The notes under the pieces were generated by a model. That model worked only from the letters and a program-made list of their open reading frames with translations. It was not told the origin of the DNA and ran no database searches. Shown here piece by piece: positions 9,860 through 18,167 of a stretch of 64,000 bases of DNA. Both the position numbers and the translations under genes were made by a program. This DNA is from Cyclobacteriaceae bacterium (GTDB lineage Bacteria; Bacteroidota; Bacteroidia; Cytophagales; Cyclobacteriaceae): the NCBI GenBank assembly GCA_016787755.1, contig JAEUUA010000025.1, positions 186,001-250,000 of the forward strand, in the 5' to 3' direction. Numbering within the stretch: position 1 is the first letter of the stretch; every line of letters begins with the position of its first letter.

Positions 9860-10264
9860 ATGAAAATGATCAAGGATTTATATTTAATCGCTGTCATGTT
9901 CTCCATTATTTTAATAATAGATGGATGTAAACAAGATGACCCAAGTCCTTCAGAACAATTGATAGGCTCATGGAAATATGTAAGCACGGTGTCTAGTGGA
10001 TGTACCGATCCAACAGATAACGGTACGCACACCTGTTCCATCGATTGTACCGTGTTGGAATTTACTTCGACTACAGTTAAGATTACAGATTCGAGTAGCA
10101 TTACCTATACTTATACTATCAGTGGCAGTACGTTAAAAGTTACCGTTCAGGGCCAGATCGAAACATACACCCTGAGTATTTCAGGAAAGACGCTGACACT
10201 TACCGAGCAAGCCACAATGGACGATGGAAACTGTAAAGATGTTTCTACATATACTAAACTATAG
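9860..10264 (+). CDS. Small lipocalin-like lipoprotein
   Basis: The start at 9860 gives a 134-residue protein with a classical lipoprotein signal (MKMIKDLYLIAVMFSIILIIDGC, lipidated Cys23) followed by charged KQDDPSPSEQ. The mature part has the LIGSWKYVST opening and a string of short beta strands (TVLEFTSTTVKITDS, YTYTISGSTLKVTVQGQIETYTLSISGKTLTL) seen in the lipocalin-like lipoproteins of Bacteroidota. Four Cys residues in the mature part (SSGCTDP, HTCSIDC, GNCKD) could form disulfides. It is probably anchored in the outer membrane; no ligand is known. Confidence 0.65.
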   Translation: MKMIKDLYLIAVMFSIILIIDGCKQDDPSPSEQLIGSWKYVSTVSSGCTDPTDNGTHTCSIDCTVLEFTSTTVKITDSSSITYTYTISGSTLKVTVQGQIETYTLSISGKTLTLTEQATMDDGNCKDVSTYTKL

Positions 10265-10479
10265 CAGGTATAATCTGACAAGCACGGCACTCATCTTAAA
10301 ACAATTTAAGCAGAACTGGTTCTTCATTTGAGTAGATGTTTAGTTGTAACTATAGAACTCCGGCTGCTTTTTTGTGTATACGCTGGAAGGAGTAAAACCT
10401 GTGGTAATAAATTATCACGTAACAATTGTTCGATACCTTATTACGCTGTCGATGTTGGCAAAAAATAAACAATCAAATA

Positions 10480-10947
10480 ATGACACATTATAATTTTAAA
10501 CTTACCCTATTTGTTTTGCTTTCCTTACCTATGACCTTGTTTGGTCAAGATGCAGTCGTTGATGCAGCCACGTTGAACAAGGGTGAAAACCCTACTCCTA
10601 AAAATATTATAAGCATCAAAATCGGGGCGGATGATCCATGGGTAGGGATTACGTATGAACGAATATTGTTCCAGTATGTTGGAACTGAAATTCAAATTGG
10701 TGTGATAGGAGCCTCAGTGGGTGCCAAGTTATATTTTCCTGCCATTAGGAATGGACAAGTGAATTTCTATGTTGGAGTATTGCCCGGTTGGGGATTTGCA
10801 GGTGGGCTAAAGACATATTTCCCCATTGGGATCAATGTAATGACAAAAAAAAGTATGCGATTTAGCCTTGATGCCGGACCGCGAATCTGGCATGATGAGA
10901 ATGAAAATTTTCCCGGATTCTCACTTAAAATCGGGAAAGTATTTTAA
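10480..10947 (+). CDS. Secreted barrel-like protein, unknown role
   Basis: Starting at the ATG at 10480, this 155-residue protein opens with a signal peptide (FKLTLFVLLSLPMTLFGQ). Five or six amphipathic strands follow (NIISIKIGADDPWVGITYERILFQYVGTEIQIG in pieces, FYVGVLPGWGFAGGLKTYFPIG, RFSLDAGPRIW, FSLKIGKVF), which suggests a small outer-membrane barrel. The terminal Phe after an alternating strand fits the barrel-assembly signal. I do not recognise a family. It stands alone and is convergent with the GH3 gene. Confidence 0.6.
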   Translation: MTHYNFKLTLFVLLSLPMTLFGQDAVVDAATLNKGENPTPKNIISIKIGADDPWVGITYERILFQYVGTEIQIGVIGASVGAKLYFPAIRNGQVNFYVGVLPGWGFAGGLKTYFPIGINVMTKKSMRFSLDAGPRIWHDENENFPGFSLKIGKVF

Positions 10948-11028
10948 GTCATTTCAAGCGTAGTCTTGTTGTTCTTCACCAACCAACCCTTCTCATGAAT
11001 AAGAAGTCCAGAGTGCTCGTACAAAATC

Positions 11029-13302
11029 TTACTTCAACACAAAACTCCCCTGCTTAACATCTCTTGAGTTGCCGCCCACAAACACATGAAACTCACCGGG
11101 CTCAGCAACAAAGTTCAAATCAGCATTATAGAACGATAAGTCTTTTTTGCCAAGCGTAAAGTTTACTGTTTTTGTTTCTCCCGACTTCAATGTGATTTTC
11201 TCAAATGCCTTTAACTCTTTCACCGGGCGTGTAATGGAACCCACCACATCGCGAATGTAAAGTTGCACCACTTCTTTCCCTTCGCGGGATCCTGTATTGG
11301 TAACATCTACAGAAACCACTAATGAATCTGCAGAAGATATGATGGCTGAGCTCAACTTAACTTCGCTGTAGCTGAACGTTGTGTAACTCAATCCGTAACC
11401 AAACGGATAAAGCGGTTCGTTCGAAACATCTAAATAATTGGATTGAAATTTTTGAAACCACGGTCCACGTAACGGCCGACCTGTATTTTTATGAGCATAA
11501 TAGATAGGCACCTGCCCTACATTTTGAGGAAAGGTAGTACTTAGTTTACCGGAAGGATTCACATCTCCAAATACTACATCGGCAATAGCATCCCCGGCCT
11601 CGCTGCCACCAAACCACACATTAAGTATCGCGGGTACATTTTCTTCTTCCCACGCAAGTGCTAAGGGCCGCCCTGTAAACAACACCAACACAACAGGCTT
11701 ACCCGTTTTAAGCAACGCCTTTATCAATTCTTTTTGTGTTTCGGGTATTTCAATGTTTGTGCGACTAGCGGCCTCACCACTCATTTCAGCAGCTTCGCCA
11801 ACCGCTGCAACAATTACATCGGCACTTTTCGCAATCCGTAGTGCTTCATCACGTAATTGAGCAGCCGTGCGAGTATCCCGATGAAGGGACTTACCGAACA
11901 ACGTAGAGTTTTTTTCCAGCACTTCATCTTCTGTAAGATTCGATCCCTTGGCATACACAATCTTTGCATTGGAGCCCACCGACTTCTTCAACCCTTCGAG
12001 GACTGAAATGGATTCTGAAAATCGGGCCGCCACACTCCAGGTGCCCGTCATGTTTTCTTTTGCATCTGCCAATGGGCCAACCAACGCAATGGTACCTGAT
12101 CTCTTAAGTGGCAGCACATTATTATTCTTTAACAGGACAAAACTTTGAGCAGCTGTGCTTCGCGCTTCTGCCCTATTCGCGGCTGTGAATACTTCACTCG
12201 TTGCCCGATTATCATCACAATACTTATACGGGTTATCAAAAAGACCCAATTTAAATTTTGCTTCTAAAATTCTTCTGCAAGCCTCTGTAATTTGCTGCTC
12301 GGTTACTTTTCCTTCTTTCACCGAATTGCCAAGCGTATTTAATAGTCCTTCACTCACCATGTCCATATCGAGTCCTGCATCCAAAGCCAGCGCTGATACG
12401 GTTTGAAGATCGCCAATACCGTGATTAATCATTTCACTTATGCCCGTATAATCTGAAACCAAAAATCCTTTGAAACCCCATTGGGTGCGAAGCACATCGG
12501 TCAGCAACCATTTATTTGCCGTAGCCGGGATCCCATCAATTTCATTAAACGAAGCCATGACACTGCCTACTCCTGCATCCACAGCGGCTTGGTAAGGTGG
12601 AAAGTATTCATTGTACATGCGATGACGACTCATGTCAGTCGTGTTGTAATCTCTTCCTGCTTCCGATGCACCATAAAGCGCATAATGCTTCACACAAGAC
12701 ATAATCGTATTATTGGCACTCAGATCATTGCCTTGAAATCCGATTACCATCGCTTTTGCAATTTGCGACCCGAGGTATGGATCTTCACCACTCCCTTCCG
12801 AAATACGACCCCATCGTGGATCTCTTGAAATATCAACCATCGGTGAAAAGGTCCAGTTGATTCCGTCAGCACTTGCCTCGATTGCCGCAATGCGTGCACT
12901 GCGTTCAATCAACTTCATATCCCAACTGCAACTCAATCCCAACGGAATCGGAAACACGGATTCGTATCCATGAATCACATCCATTCCAAAGATCAACGGT
13001 ATTTTGAGTCTGCTTTTGTCGATCGCAATTTTTTGCATTTCCCGGATGTTGGCAACTGTCTTAATATTAAAGAGGCCGCCAACCTTACCTTGCTCAATTT
13101 TTTTTGCGATATCCGAACTCTCTACAGAACCCGTAACAAAGGCACCTGCTGAGGGAAGATTGAGTTGGCCGATTTTTTCTTCCAACGTCATCAGGCTGAT
13201 CAAGGAGTCAACACGACCCTCGATGCTGGTTTGTTGATTGGAAGGTGTCTTATTACATCCGGCAACCAGAAAAAGGATTGCAAAACCAACTAGTGTTTTC
13301 AT
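11029..13302 (-). CDS. bglX: GH3 beta-glucosidase lipoprotein (BglX-like)
   Basis: This 757-residue exo-glycosidase belongs to glycoside hydrolase family 3. The N-terminus is a lipoprotein signal (ILFLVAGC, Cys16). The TIM-barrel domain runs to about residue 360 and includes FGMDVIHGY, SPMVDISRDPRWGR and the nucleophile Asp284 in GFLVSDYTG. The alpha/beta sandwich domain (about 385-600) has the acid/base loop GEAAEMSGEAASR, and a C-terminal FnIII-like domain ends at VFVGGNSRD. It should release glucose from oligosaccharides in the periplasm. It is the last gene of the SusCD operon, 12 bases after the GH144-type gene. In that setting it may be a beta-1,2-glucosidase such as those paired with beta-1,2-glucanases in other Bacteroidota. 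Confidence 0.92.
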   Translation of the reverse strand: MKTLVGFAILFLVAGCNKTPSNQQTSIEGRVDSLISLMTLEEKIGQLNLPSAGAFVTGSVESSDIAKKIEQGKVGGLFNIKTVANIREMQKIAIDKSRLKIPLIFGMDVIHGYESVFPIPLGLSCSWDMKLIERSARIAAIEASADGINWTFSPMVDISRDPRWGRISEGSGEDPYLGSQIAKAMVIGFQGNDLSANNTIMSCVKHYALYGASEAGRDYNTTDMSRHRMYNEYFPPYQAAVDAGVGSVMASFNEIDGIPATANKWLLTDVLRTQWGFKGFLVSDYTGISEMINHGIGDLQTVSALALDAGLDMDMVSEGLLNTLGNSVKEGKVTEQQITEACRRILEAKFKLGLFDNPYKYCDDNRATSEVFTAANRAEARSTAAQSFVLLKNNNVLPLKRSGTIALVGPLADAKENMTGTWSVAARFSESISVLEGLKKSVGSNAKIVYAKGSNLTEDEVLEKNSTLFGKSLHRDTRTAAQLRDEALRIAKSADVIVAAVGEAAEMSGEAASRTNIEIPETQKELIKALLKTGKPVVLVLFTGRPLALAWEEENVPAILNVWFGGSEAGDAIADVVFGDVNPSGKLSTTFPQNVGQVPIYYAHKNTGRPLRGPWFQKFQSNYLDVSNEPLYPFGYGLSYTTFSYSEVKLSSAIISSADSLVVSVDVTNTGSREGKEVVQLYIRDVVGSITRPVKELKAFEKITLKSGETKTVNFTLGKKDLSFYNADLNFVAEPGEFHVFVGGNSRDVKQGSFVLK

Positions 13303-13314
13303 GTTTTACTATTT

Positions 13315-15285
13315 TTAATAGACAAAATTCAATTTTGTTATTCCTGTCTGCACTTCTGGTGCTGACATAAATAAATCCCATAACAAACCGGTTCGATAAT
13401 TTTCAATCATCACTACAATCGGCCCCTGGTCAATGGCCAAATAGGAATTAGCGGTCCAGCCGGCAGTAATATTAAAGGCATCATAAAATCCATAAGGCCC
13501 CCAGAGTTTATCTCCCATTGAATAGTAGAAAAACTTTAATGCCTTCATCGATTCAATCGGAGTATAAGGAAATGACGAGAGTGCAGCTGTGGGAGTTATT
13601 ACACCTAAATCATTACTTGGCGAGTGTGCTGAATATCCTGACTGATTATCGCTTGAGGTTAGCCCCCAGTTTTGATCGCTGTAGCCAACAAACTTTCTGG
13701 GGTTTGCAACACAATACGAGTAATTGATCAAGGAGGCATTAACATTTTGCTCCCAGTAGTTAGCATAGTCGTCAGTAAAATGTGGGTCTAGTCCCAGATA
13801 AGAATAATGAACCCAGAACAAGGGACTTGGCGATTCAAGCGGAAGCTTATATCCATAGTATGTATTATTCTTTACGATTGAACCATTTTTTCCATATCCG
13901 TTCGAGTATACAATTTTTGGAATGCTATGTGTAGGCGATGCAGCCGCTAAAAAATAGGTAATTTGTTGTTCGAAGTAACCATACATGGCAAAGTTCATGT
14001 CCCAAGTGTAATTGGGTGACCAATGCCAATACAACACATTTTGATCACTCTTTCGATACCAATCCCACTCAACCCCTTCCCATAATTTTGTAATGCGGTT
14101 AATAAGATTGTTGCCTACTGTATCGGCAGGTTTTAAGTATTGGCGAAACGTAATAAGACCTTGAACTAAAAATGAAGTCTCTACTAAATCCCCGCCATTA
14201 TCTTTTGTGCTAAAAGGAATTACTTTCCCTGTGTTCCCGTCAATCCAATGCGACCAAGCGCCATGAAAGCGATCTGCCTTTTCCAGAAACGTAGTCATCT
14301 TCGTCATCTGTTGAATTCCCTGTTGGCGCGTGATGAAATTTCTTTCCATGCCAACAATCAGCGCCATAATGCCAAAGCCTGAACCCCCGCTAGTTACTGT
14401 GTTCCCCGAGGTGTTTCGTTCACGCGCCATACCGCTGGCAGGATGGGCAAAATCATAAAAGTATTTGAAGGTCTGAGCTTGCACTAAGGTTAGCAGTTCT
14501 TCATCAGGAATAACCGGAAATTTTGGAGTGGGGTCAACTGCCGTATAGAAATATTTTATAAACTGGCTAAATGTTTCAAGGTTAGCACCTTTCAATTCGT
14601 TTGAAATCCAAAGCTGATGTCTGGTAAGCGATGGAAGTTTTTGAGAGAGGGTAAGTGTTACGCGTGTATCTCCTTCTGTTAAGGTAAAAGATATCGGCAC
14701 GACTGCCGAATTTATGACCTTGATAAAAGAAGAGGAAGCGTATGTGGCATTAATTGGAGTTGAAAAATTAATTTCAATAGTAGTGTTTTGATCAATATTG
14801 GCTGCAGGAGAAGTATTTAACACTTCAAATCCTCCCATTTTTAGGGAAGTTATTGTGAGCTTACCGGGCACGGTACGAAACTCAACTGTAATCCCTGAAA
14901 AAATCTCGTCCTCAGCTCCTTTCAGTTCATTGGAAATAATTAGTTCATAGTCCTTGTTAGGTTCAAGATCAAGCGTTGTTAATCCCGAAAATGTTTTGTT
15001 GCTATTTAGTAATGAAATGGAAAGCGGAACTTCGGCTCCGTTTTTTATTTTGAGGCGGACAGCTTTCATTACGGAAGCTTCATCCAGTGCGGAGGAAAAT
15101 TTTCCTTCAATGGGCTGATTAGTGGGTGAACTCAAATTTTGAGTGGGGTCGGTCAAATTAAGCACATACGTGCCGAGTCTCAACTCAATGAGTTGTAGTG
15201 ATTGTTTTGGTGGTATGATTGACTTTTCACTACACGATGAAAACGTTAGTATATATGCAAACCCCAGCCAACACCATTTTATCAT
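13315..15285 (-). CDS. Glucoamylase-like domain (GH144-type) glucanase lipoprotein
   Basis: The 656-residue protein has a lipoprotein signal (YILTFSSC, Cys18), two SbsA-type Ig-like repeats (about 30-140 and 145-248; both contain ISNELKGA), and a C-terminal (alpha/alpha)6 glucoamylase-like domain (about 260-656). Recognisable blocks are QTFKYFYDFAHPASGMARER, GGDLVETSFLVQGLI with likely catalytic-cleft acids Asp366 and Glu369, and WHWSPNYTWDMNF. Characterised Bacteroidota members of this domain family are beta-1,2-glucanases and sophorose-releasing enzymes (GH144), and a GH3 partner next door is typical. Surface or periplasmic hydrolysis of beta-1,2-glucan is the best guess. The duplicated Ig modules probably lift the enzyme off the membrane. 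Confidence 0.85.
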   Translation of the reverse strand: MIKWCWLGFAYILTFSSCSEKSIIPPKQSLQLIELRLGTYVLNLTDPTQNLSSPTNQPIEGKFSSALDEASVMKAVRLKIKNGAEVPLSISLLNSNKTFSGLTTLDLEPNKDYELIISNELKGAEDEIFSGITVEFRTVPGKLTITSLKMGGFEVLNTSPAANIDQNTTIEINFSTPINATYASSSFIKVINSAVVPISFTLTEGDTRVTLTLSQKLPSLTRHQLWISNELKGANLETFSQFIKYFYTAVDPTPKFPVIPDEELLTLVQAQTFKYFYDFAHPASGMARERNTSGNTVTSGGSGFGIMALIVGMERNFITRQQGIQQMTKMTTFLEKADRFHGAWSHWIDGNTGKVIPFSTKDNGGDLVETSFLVQGLITFRQYLKPADTVGNNLINRITKLWEGVEWDWYRKSDQNVLYWHWSPNYTWDMNFAMYGYFEQQITYFLAAASPTHSIPKIVYSNGYGKNGSIVKNNTYYGYKLPLESPSPLFWVHYSYLGLDPHFTDDYANYWEQNVNASLINYSYCVANPRKFVGYSDQNWGLTSSDNQSGYSAHSPSNDLGVITPTAALSSFPYTPIESMKALKFFYYSMGDKLWGPYGFYDAFNITAGWTANSYLAIDQGPIVVMIENYRTGLLWDLFMSAPEVQTGITKLNFVY

Positions 15286-15354
15286 TATAAAAGTTTTTTA
15301 AAATAAGGGGTTTCAGCTGCCTGAAACCCCCTACACATAATTAATCTAAAAATA

Positions 15355-16632
15355 TTATGGTTTACCTGAATTATACATGGTGGTAACTTCTCCAGGAGTA
15401 AGCACTTTATGATAAATGAATACATCATCCAATAAACCTTTGAAGTGATTAGATCCCGGCAGGTCATACCCACCCCAAGGTTCATTGTCCCAAAGTGTTC
15501 CAGCCCTCGATTGTACGAATCCAAAAGCAAGTTCGTTTTTAACATCAGGCTCTGAGCCACCATACTTTAAGCCAGTAATAAATCTTTTGTTATCTCCATC
15601 AGGCCAAAGATCAAAGTCCATCTCGCGCATTTTTTCACCATTGGCATAGTAAATACCTTGCTTGGTTGCCCCGTTGTAAGTATATACAATGTGAGCCCAC
15701 TTATCTTTGATGATAGATGCTGGACCTCCGCTTGTCGTAAGATCTTTTGTAAATGCAAATCCCTGCCAACCTCCATTAGACGCTCCCTTGCCATCTCCGT
15801 TGAAGCCATTGTCTTCAGTAGTTGTTCCAATGGTTCCCGCATTGTTGTAGTTGTAACGTGTCGCTAATTTCCAACCACCAAATCCTCCATATATTTCAAA
15901 CTGGAATCCAAAAAATGCACCAAGACCCATCACAAAATGTCCTTTATCAGCATTGTCGGTATGTGGTATGGCTTTTACCCAAAAACTAAGTGTAAAATTA
16001 TTGGTATTCATTAACTGATCACCATTCGAAATCTCGATGATAGAGGTTGTTCCGTTGAAGCTCGCTGCTTTTCCAGCTTCCGTTTTACGACCTGCTACGT
16101 AGGTAATGTCCACAATTTGATTTGCGGTCGGGTCTTTTGTTCCGATCACATCATTCGCGTTGTCTTCAAATGTCCACTTGGCAATTGCCCCGGGCACTTC
16201 AAATGATCCAATAGTTGTGAATGAGCGTTCAAATGAATTTAATAATGTTTTTCCATCTGTGCTCTTAAGGCTTGCATCTACGTTAAGTAAATATAGCGCA
16301 CCTCCATAATAATCATCCGTAGGATCGATGGTAACTTCGGCACCATTTACGGTAATTGAAACCGGTACGGTAGCATCATCAAAACTACGCTTAAGAGTAA
16401 GAGCAGTATTGGCGGTTGCCTGATCAACGGCTACATTGAACGTAGCGACAATCGTTGCATTAACCGGAACTCCCACCGCACTGGTTGCTCCATTCAAATC
16501 CACACTACCGGCCGTAATACTAATTAGAGCTAATGCTGGCGACTCATCGCTTTTACAAGCATTAAGCCCTGCCGCAAGTCCTCCGGCTATTACCAGCAAA
16601 CTCAACATCCATTTCATTGTTTTCATACGCAT
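15355..16632 (-). CDS. LamG-domain surface lipoprotein of the glucan locus
   Basis: This 425-residue lipoprotein (signal ending GLNAC, Cys26) starts with one SbsA-type Ig-like domain (about 35-150: VPVNATIVATFNVAVDQATANTALTLK). It ends with a concanavalin-like LamG sandwich (about 165-420: AKWTFEDNANDVIG, GKAASFNGTTSIIEI, FTLSFWVKAIP, HIVYTYNGATKQGIYYNG-like, HFKGLLDDVFIYHKVLTPGEV). It sits directly after susD, where SusE/SusF-type glycan-binding proteins are usual, so it probably holds the polysaccharide at the cell surface. No hydrolase motif was seen. The gaps are 41 bases from susD and 69 bases to the GH144-type gene. Confidence 0.85.
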   Translation of the reverse strand: MRMKTMKWMLSLLVIAGGLAAGLNACKSDESPALALISITAGSVDLNGATSAVGVPVNATIVATFNVAVDQATANTALTLKRSFDDATVPVSITVNGAEVTIDPTDDYYGGALYLLNVDASLKSTDGKTLLNSFERSFTTIGSFEVPGAIAKWTFEDNANDVIGTKDPTANQIVDITYVAGRKTEAGKAASFNGTTSIIEISNGDQLMNTNNFTLSFWVKAIPHTDNADKGHFVMGLGAFFGFQFEIYGGFGGWKLATRYNYNNAGTIGTTTEDNGFNGDGKGASNGGWQGFAFTKDLTTSGGPASIIKDKWAHIVYTYNGATKQGIYYANGEKMREMDFDLWPDGDNKRFITGLKYGGSEPDVKNELAFGFVQSRAGTLWDNEPWGGYDLPGSNHFKGLLDDVFIYHKVLTPGEVTTMYNSGKP

Positions 16633-16673
16633 TTTAAAATTTAATTTAGTTTTAAGTTTTACTTTAATCTATC

Positions 16674-18167
16674 CTAATTCTCCCATCCGGGATTTTGTTC
16701 TAATGTTCCTTGTGACAAATCGATTTCTGTTTGTGGTATCGGTAACAACTCATGCTTTCCTGCCTGGAACCCTAACGGTCCCAATAGACTTACTGCCTTA
16801 TTCATTCTCACCAGGTCCCAGAACCTGTGACCTTCCATGGCCAGTTCAACTCTCCGTTCCTGAAGGATAGCATCTCGCAACTGATCCTTATTGGTTGTTG
16901 TGATATCCGGCAGAATTGAATTGTTGCCTTCACGGGCTCTTTGTCTCACCCTATTTAAATGTACTAACGCCTGAGTAGGATTATTATTTTCGTTTAATGC
17001 TTCCGCAGCCATTAGCAAAACATCAGCAAATCGAATAAAGCGCCTGTTATGTCCAAACGAGGGTGGAACACTATTACCGGGAGTCCATACTTTTTGATTA
17101 TAGCATTCAATTTCAGCCTGACCATGAGAGTCTGTAGAGGCATCCGGTGTACTTCCATCTCCTGCAATAAAAACACCGTCAAGTACTTCTCCTAAAAAAA
17201 TTACGGTTGATTCCAATCTTGGATCATTTGCCTCAAAACTGTTACGTAAACTTAGCGTTGGACGATTAAAACCCCAGCCCCGATTAGGGTTTCCGCGAAC
17301 ACCTTGCACATTGCCATATTGATTTCCTCCATTCTCAAGTCCTTCTGCACCAAAGGAAGCAACTTCAAAAACCGACTCAATACCGTGCTCTCCATTCACT
17401 CCATTAGCATCATCAAAATCAGCCTCCAGATTATATTCACCAGAATTGATTACGTCAGCTGCATAGGTGGCTGCCTCTGCAAATTTTCCTCGAAATAAAT
17501 ATACCTTGGCGAGCAACGCCTTAGCTGCCTCTTTCGTTGCCCTCCCTAAATCCGTTGGAGCATATACTGATTTTTCGGGAAGGGCGGTTACTGAAAAAAG
17601 TAGGTCATTTTCAATCAAATCATAAACCTGGTCTTTCGTGCTCCGCTGCAATACTTCCGGTTTGGTATCGATTAGCAAAGGAACTCCGCCCCAGGCTCTA
17701 ACTAAATCAAAGTAGAAAGCTGCTCGAAGAAATTTTGCTTCACCCACCAATCGACTGCGAAGCGTGGCGTCCATATTTATTTCAGGAACCCGAACAATGA
17801 CCACATTGGCCCGTCTCACCGCCTTATACAATGTATTCCACCAACGTAAAATGGCACCTTCTGTTTTAACGTGTTCGAATCGATCGAAAGGACCAACCGA
17901 TGCGGCCTGATCATCCGGATTACTTCCTTTGTTGGCATCATCCGACATAATATCAGCCAACGGAAAGAGACCCGAATTAAAATTGGATTCCCGCAATGTG
18001 TTGTATATCGCATTGGTGGCCAGCAGTGCATCATCAGCGGTAAGTGGAAAGTTGGATTGAGTCAACTCTCCTTGTGGAGGCTTTTCAAGAAAATCCTCGC
18101 ATGCCACAGGGATAAGTAGAAACAGCCAAATGAATTGATATAATTTTATTTTTTTCATGACGTCCAT
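16674..18167 (-). CDS. susD: SusD/RagB-type glycan-binding lipoprotein
   Basis: The 497-residue product is a SusD-family surface lipoprotein. The signal ends at LLIPVAC, followed by EDFLEKPPQGELT, the usual SusD opening. TPR-like helices (TADDALLATNAIYNTLRE, LVGEAKFLRAAFYFDLVRAWGGVPLL) and the C-terminal block RRFIRFADVLLMAAEALNE with LNRVRQRA and ERRVELAMEGHRFWDLVR are diagnostic. It forms a lid on the SusC pore and binds the glucan. The ATG at 18167 overlaps the susC stop (TAATG), which implies translational coupling; a second in-frame ATG at 18158 is equally possible. Confidence 0.95.
   Translation of the reverse strand: MDVMKKIKLYQFIWLFLLIPVACEDFLEKPPQGELTQSNFPLTADDALLATNAIYNTLRESNFNSGLFPLADIMSDDANKGSNPDDQAASVGPFDRFEHVKTEGAILRWWNTLYKAVRRANVVIVRVPEINMDATLRSRLVGEAKFLRAAFYFDLVRAWGGVPLLIDTKPEVLQRSTKDQVYDLIENDLLFSVTALPEKSVYAPTDLGRATKEAAKALLAKVYLFRGKFAEAATYAADVINSGEYNLEADFDDANGVNGEHGIESVFEVASFGAEGLENGGNQYGNVQGVRGNPNRGWGFNRPTLSLRNSFEANDPRLESTVIFLGEVLDGVFIAGDGSTPDASTDSHGQAEIECYNQKVWTPGNSVPPSFGHNRRFIRFADVLLMAAEALNENNNPTQALVHLNRVRQRAREGNNSILPDITTTNKDQLRDAILQERRVELAMEGHRFWDLVRMNKAVSLLGPLGFQAGKHELLPIPQTEIDLSQGTLEQNPGWEN

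Noticed and set aside
15285..15563. 92-codon frame overlapping the LamG gene
   Set aside because: It lies in another frame of a well-supported gene and has no features of its own.
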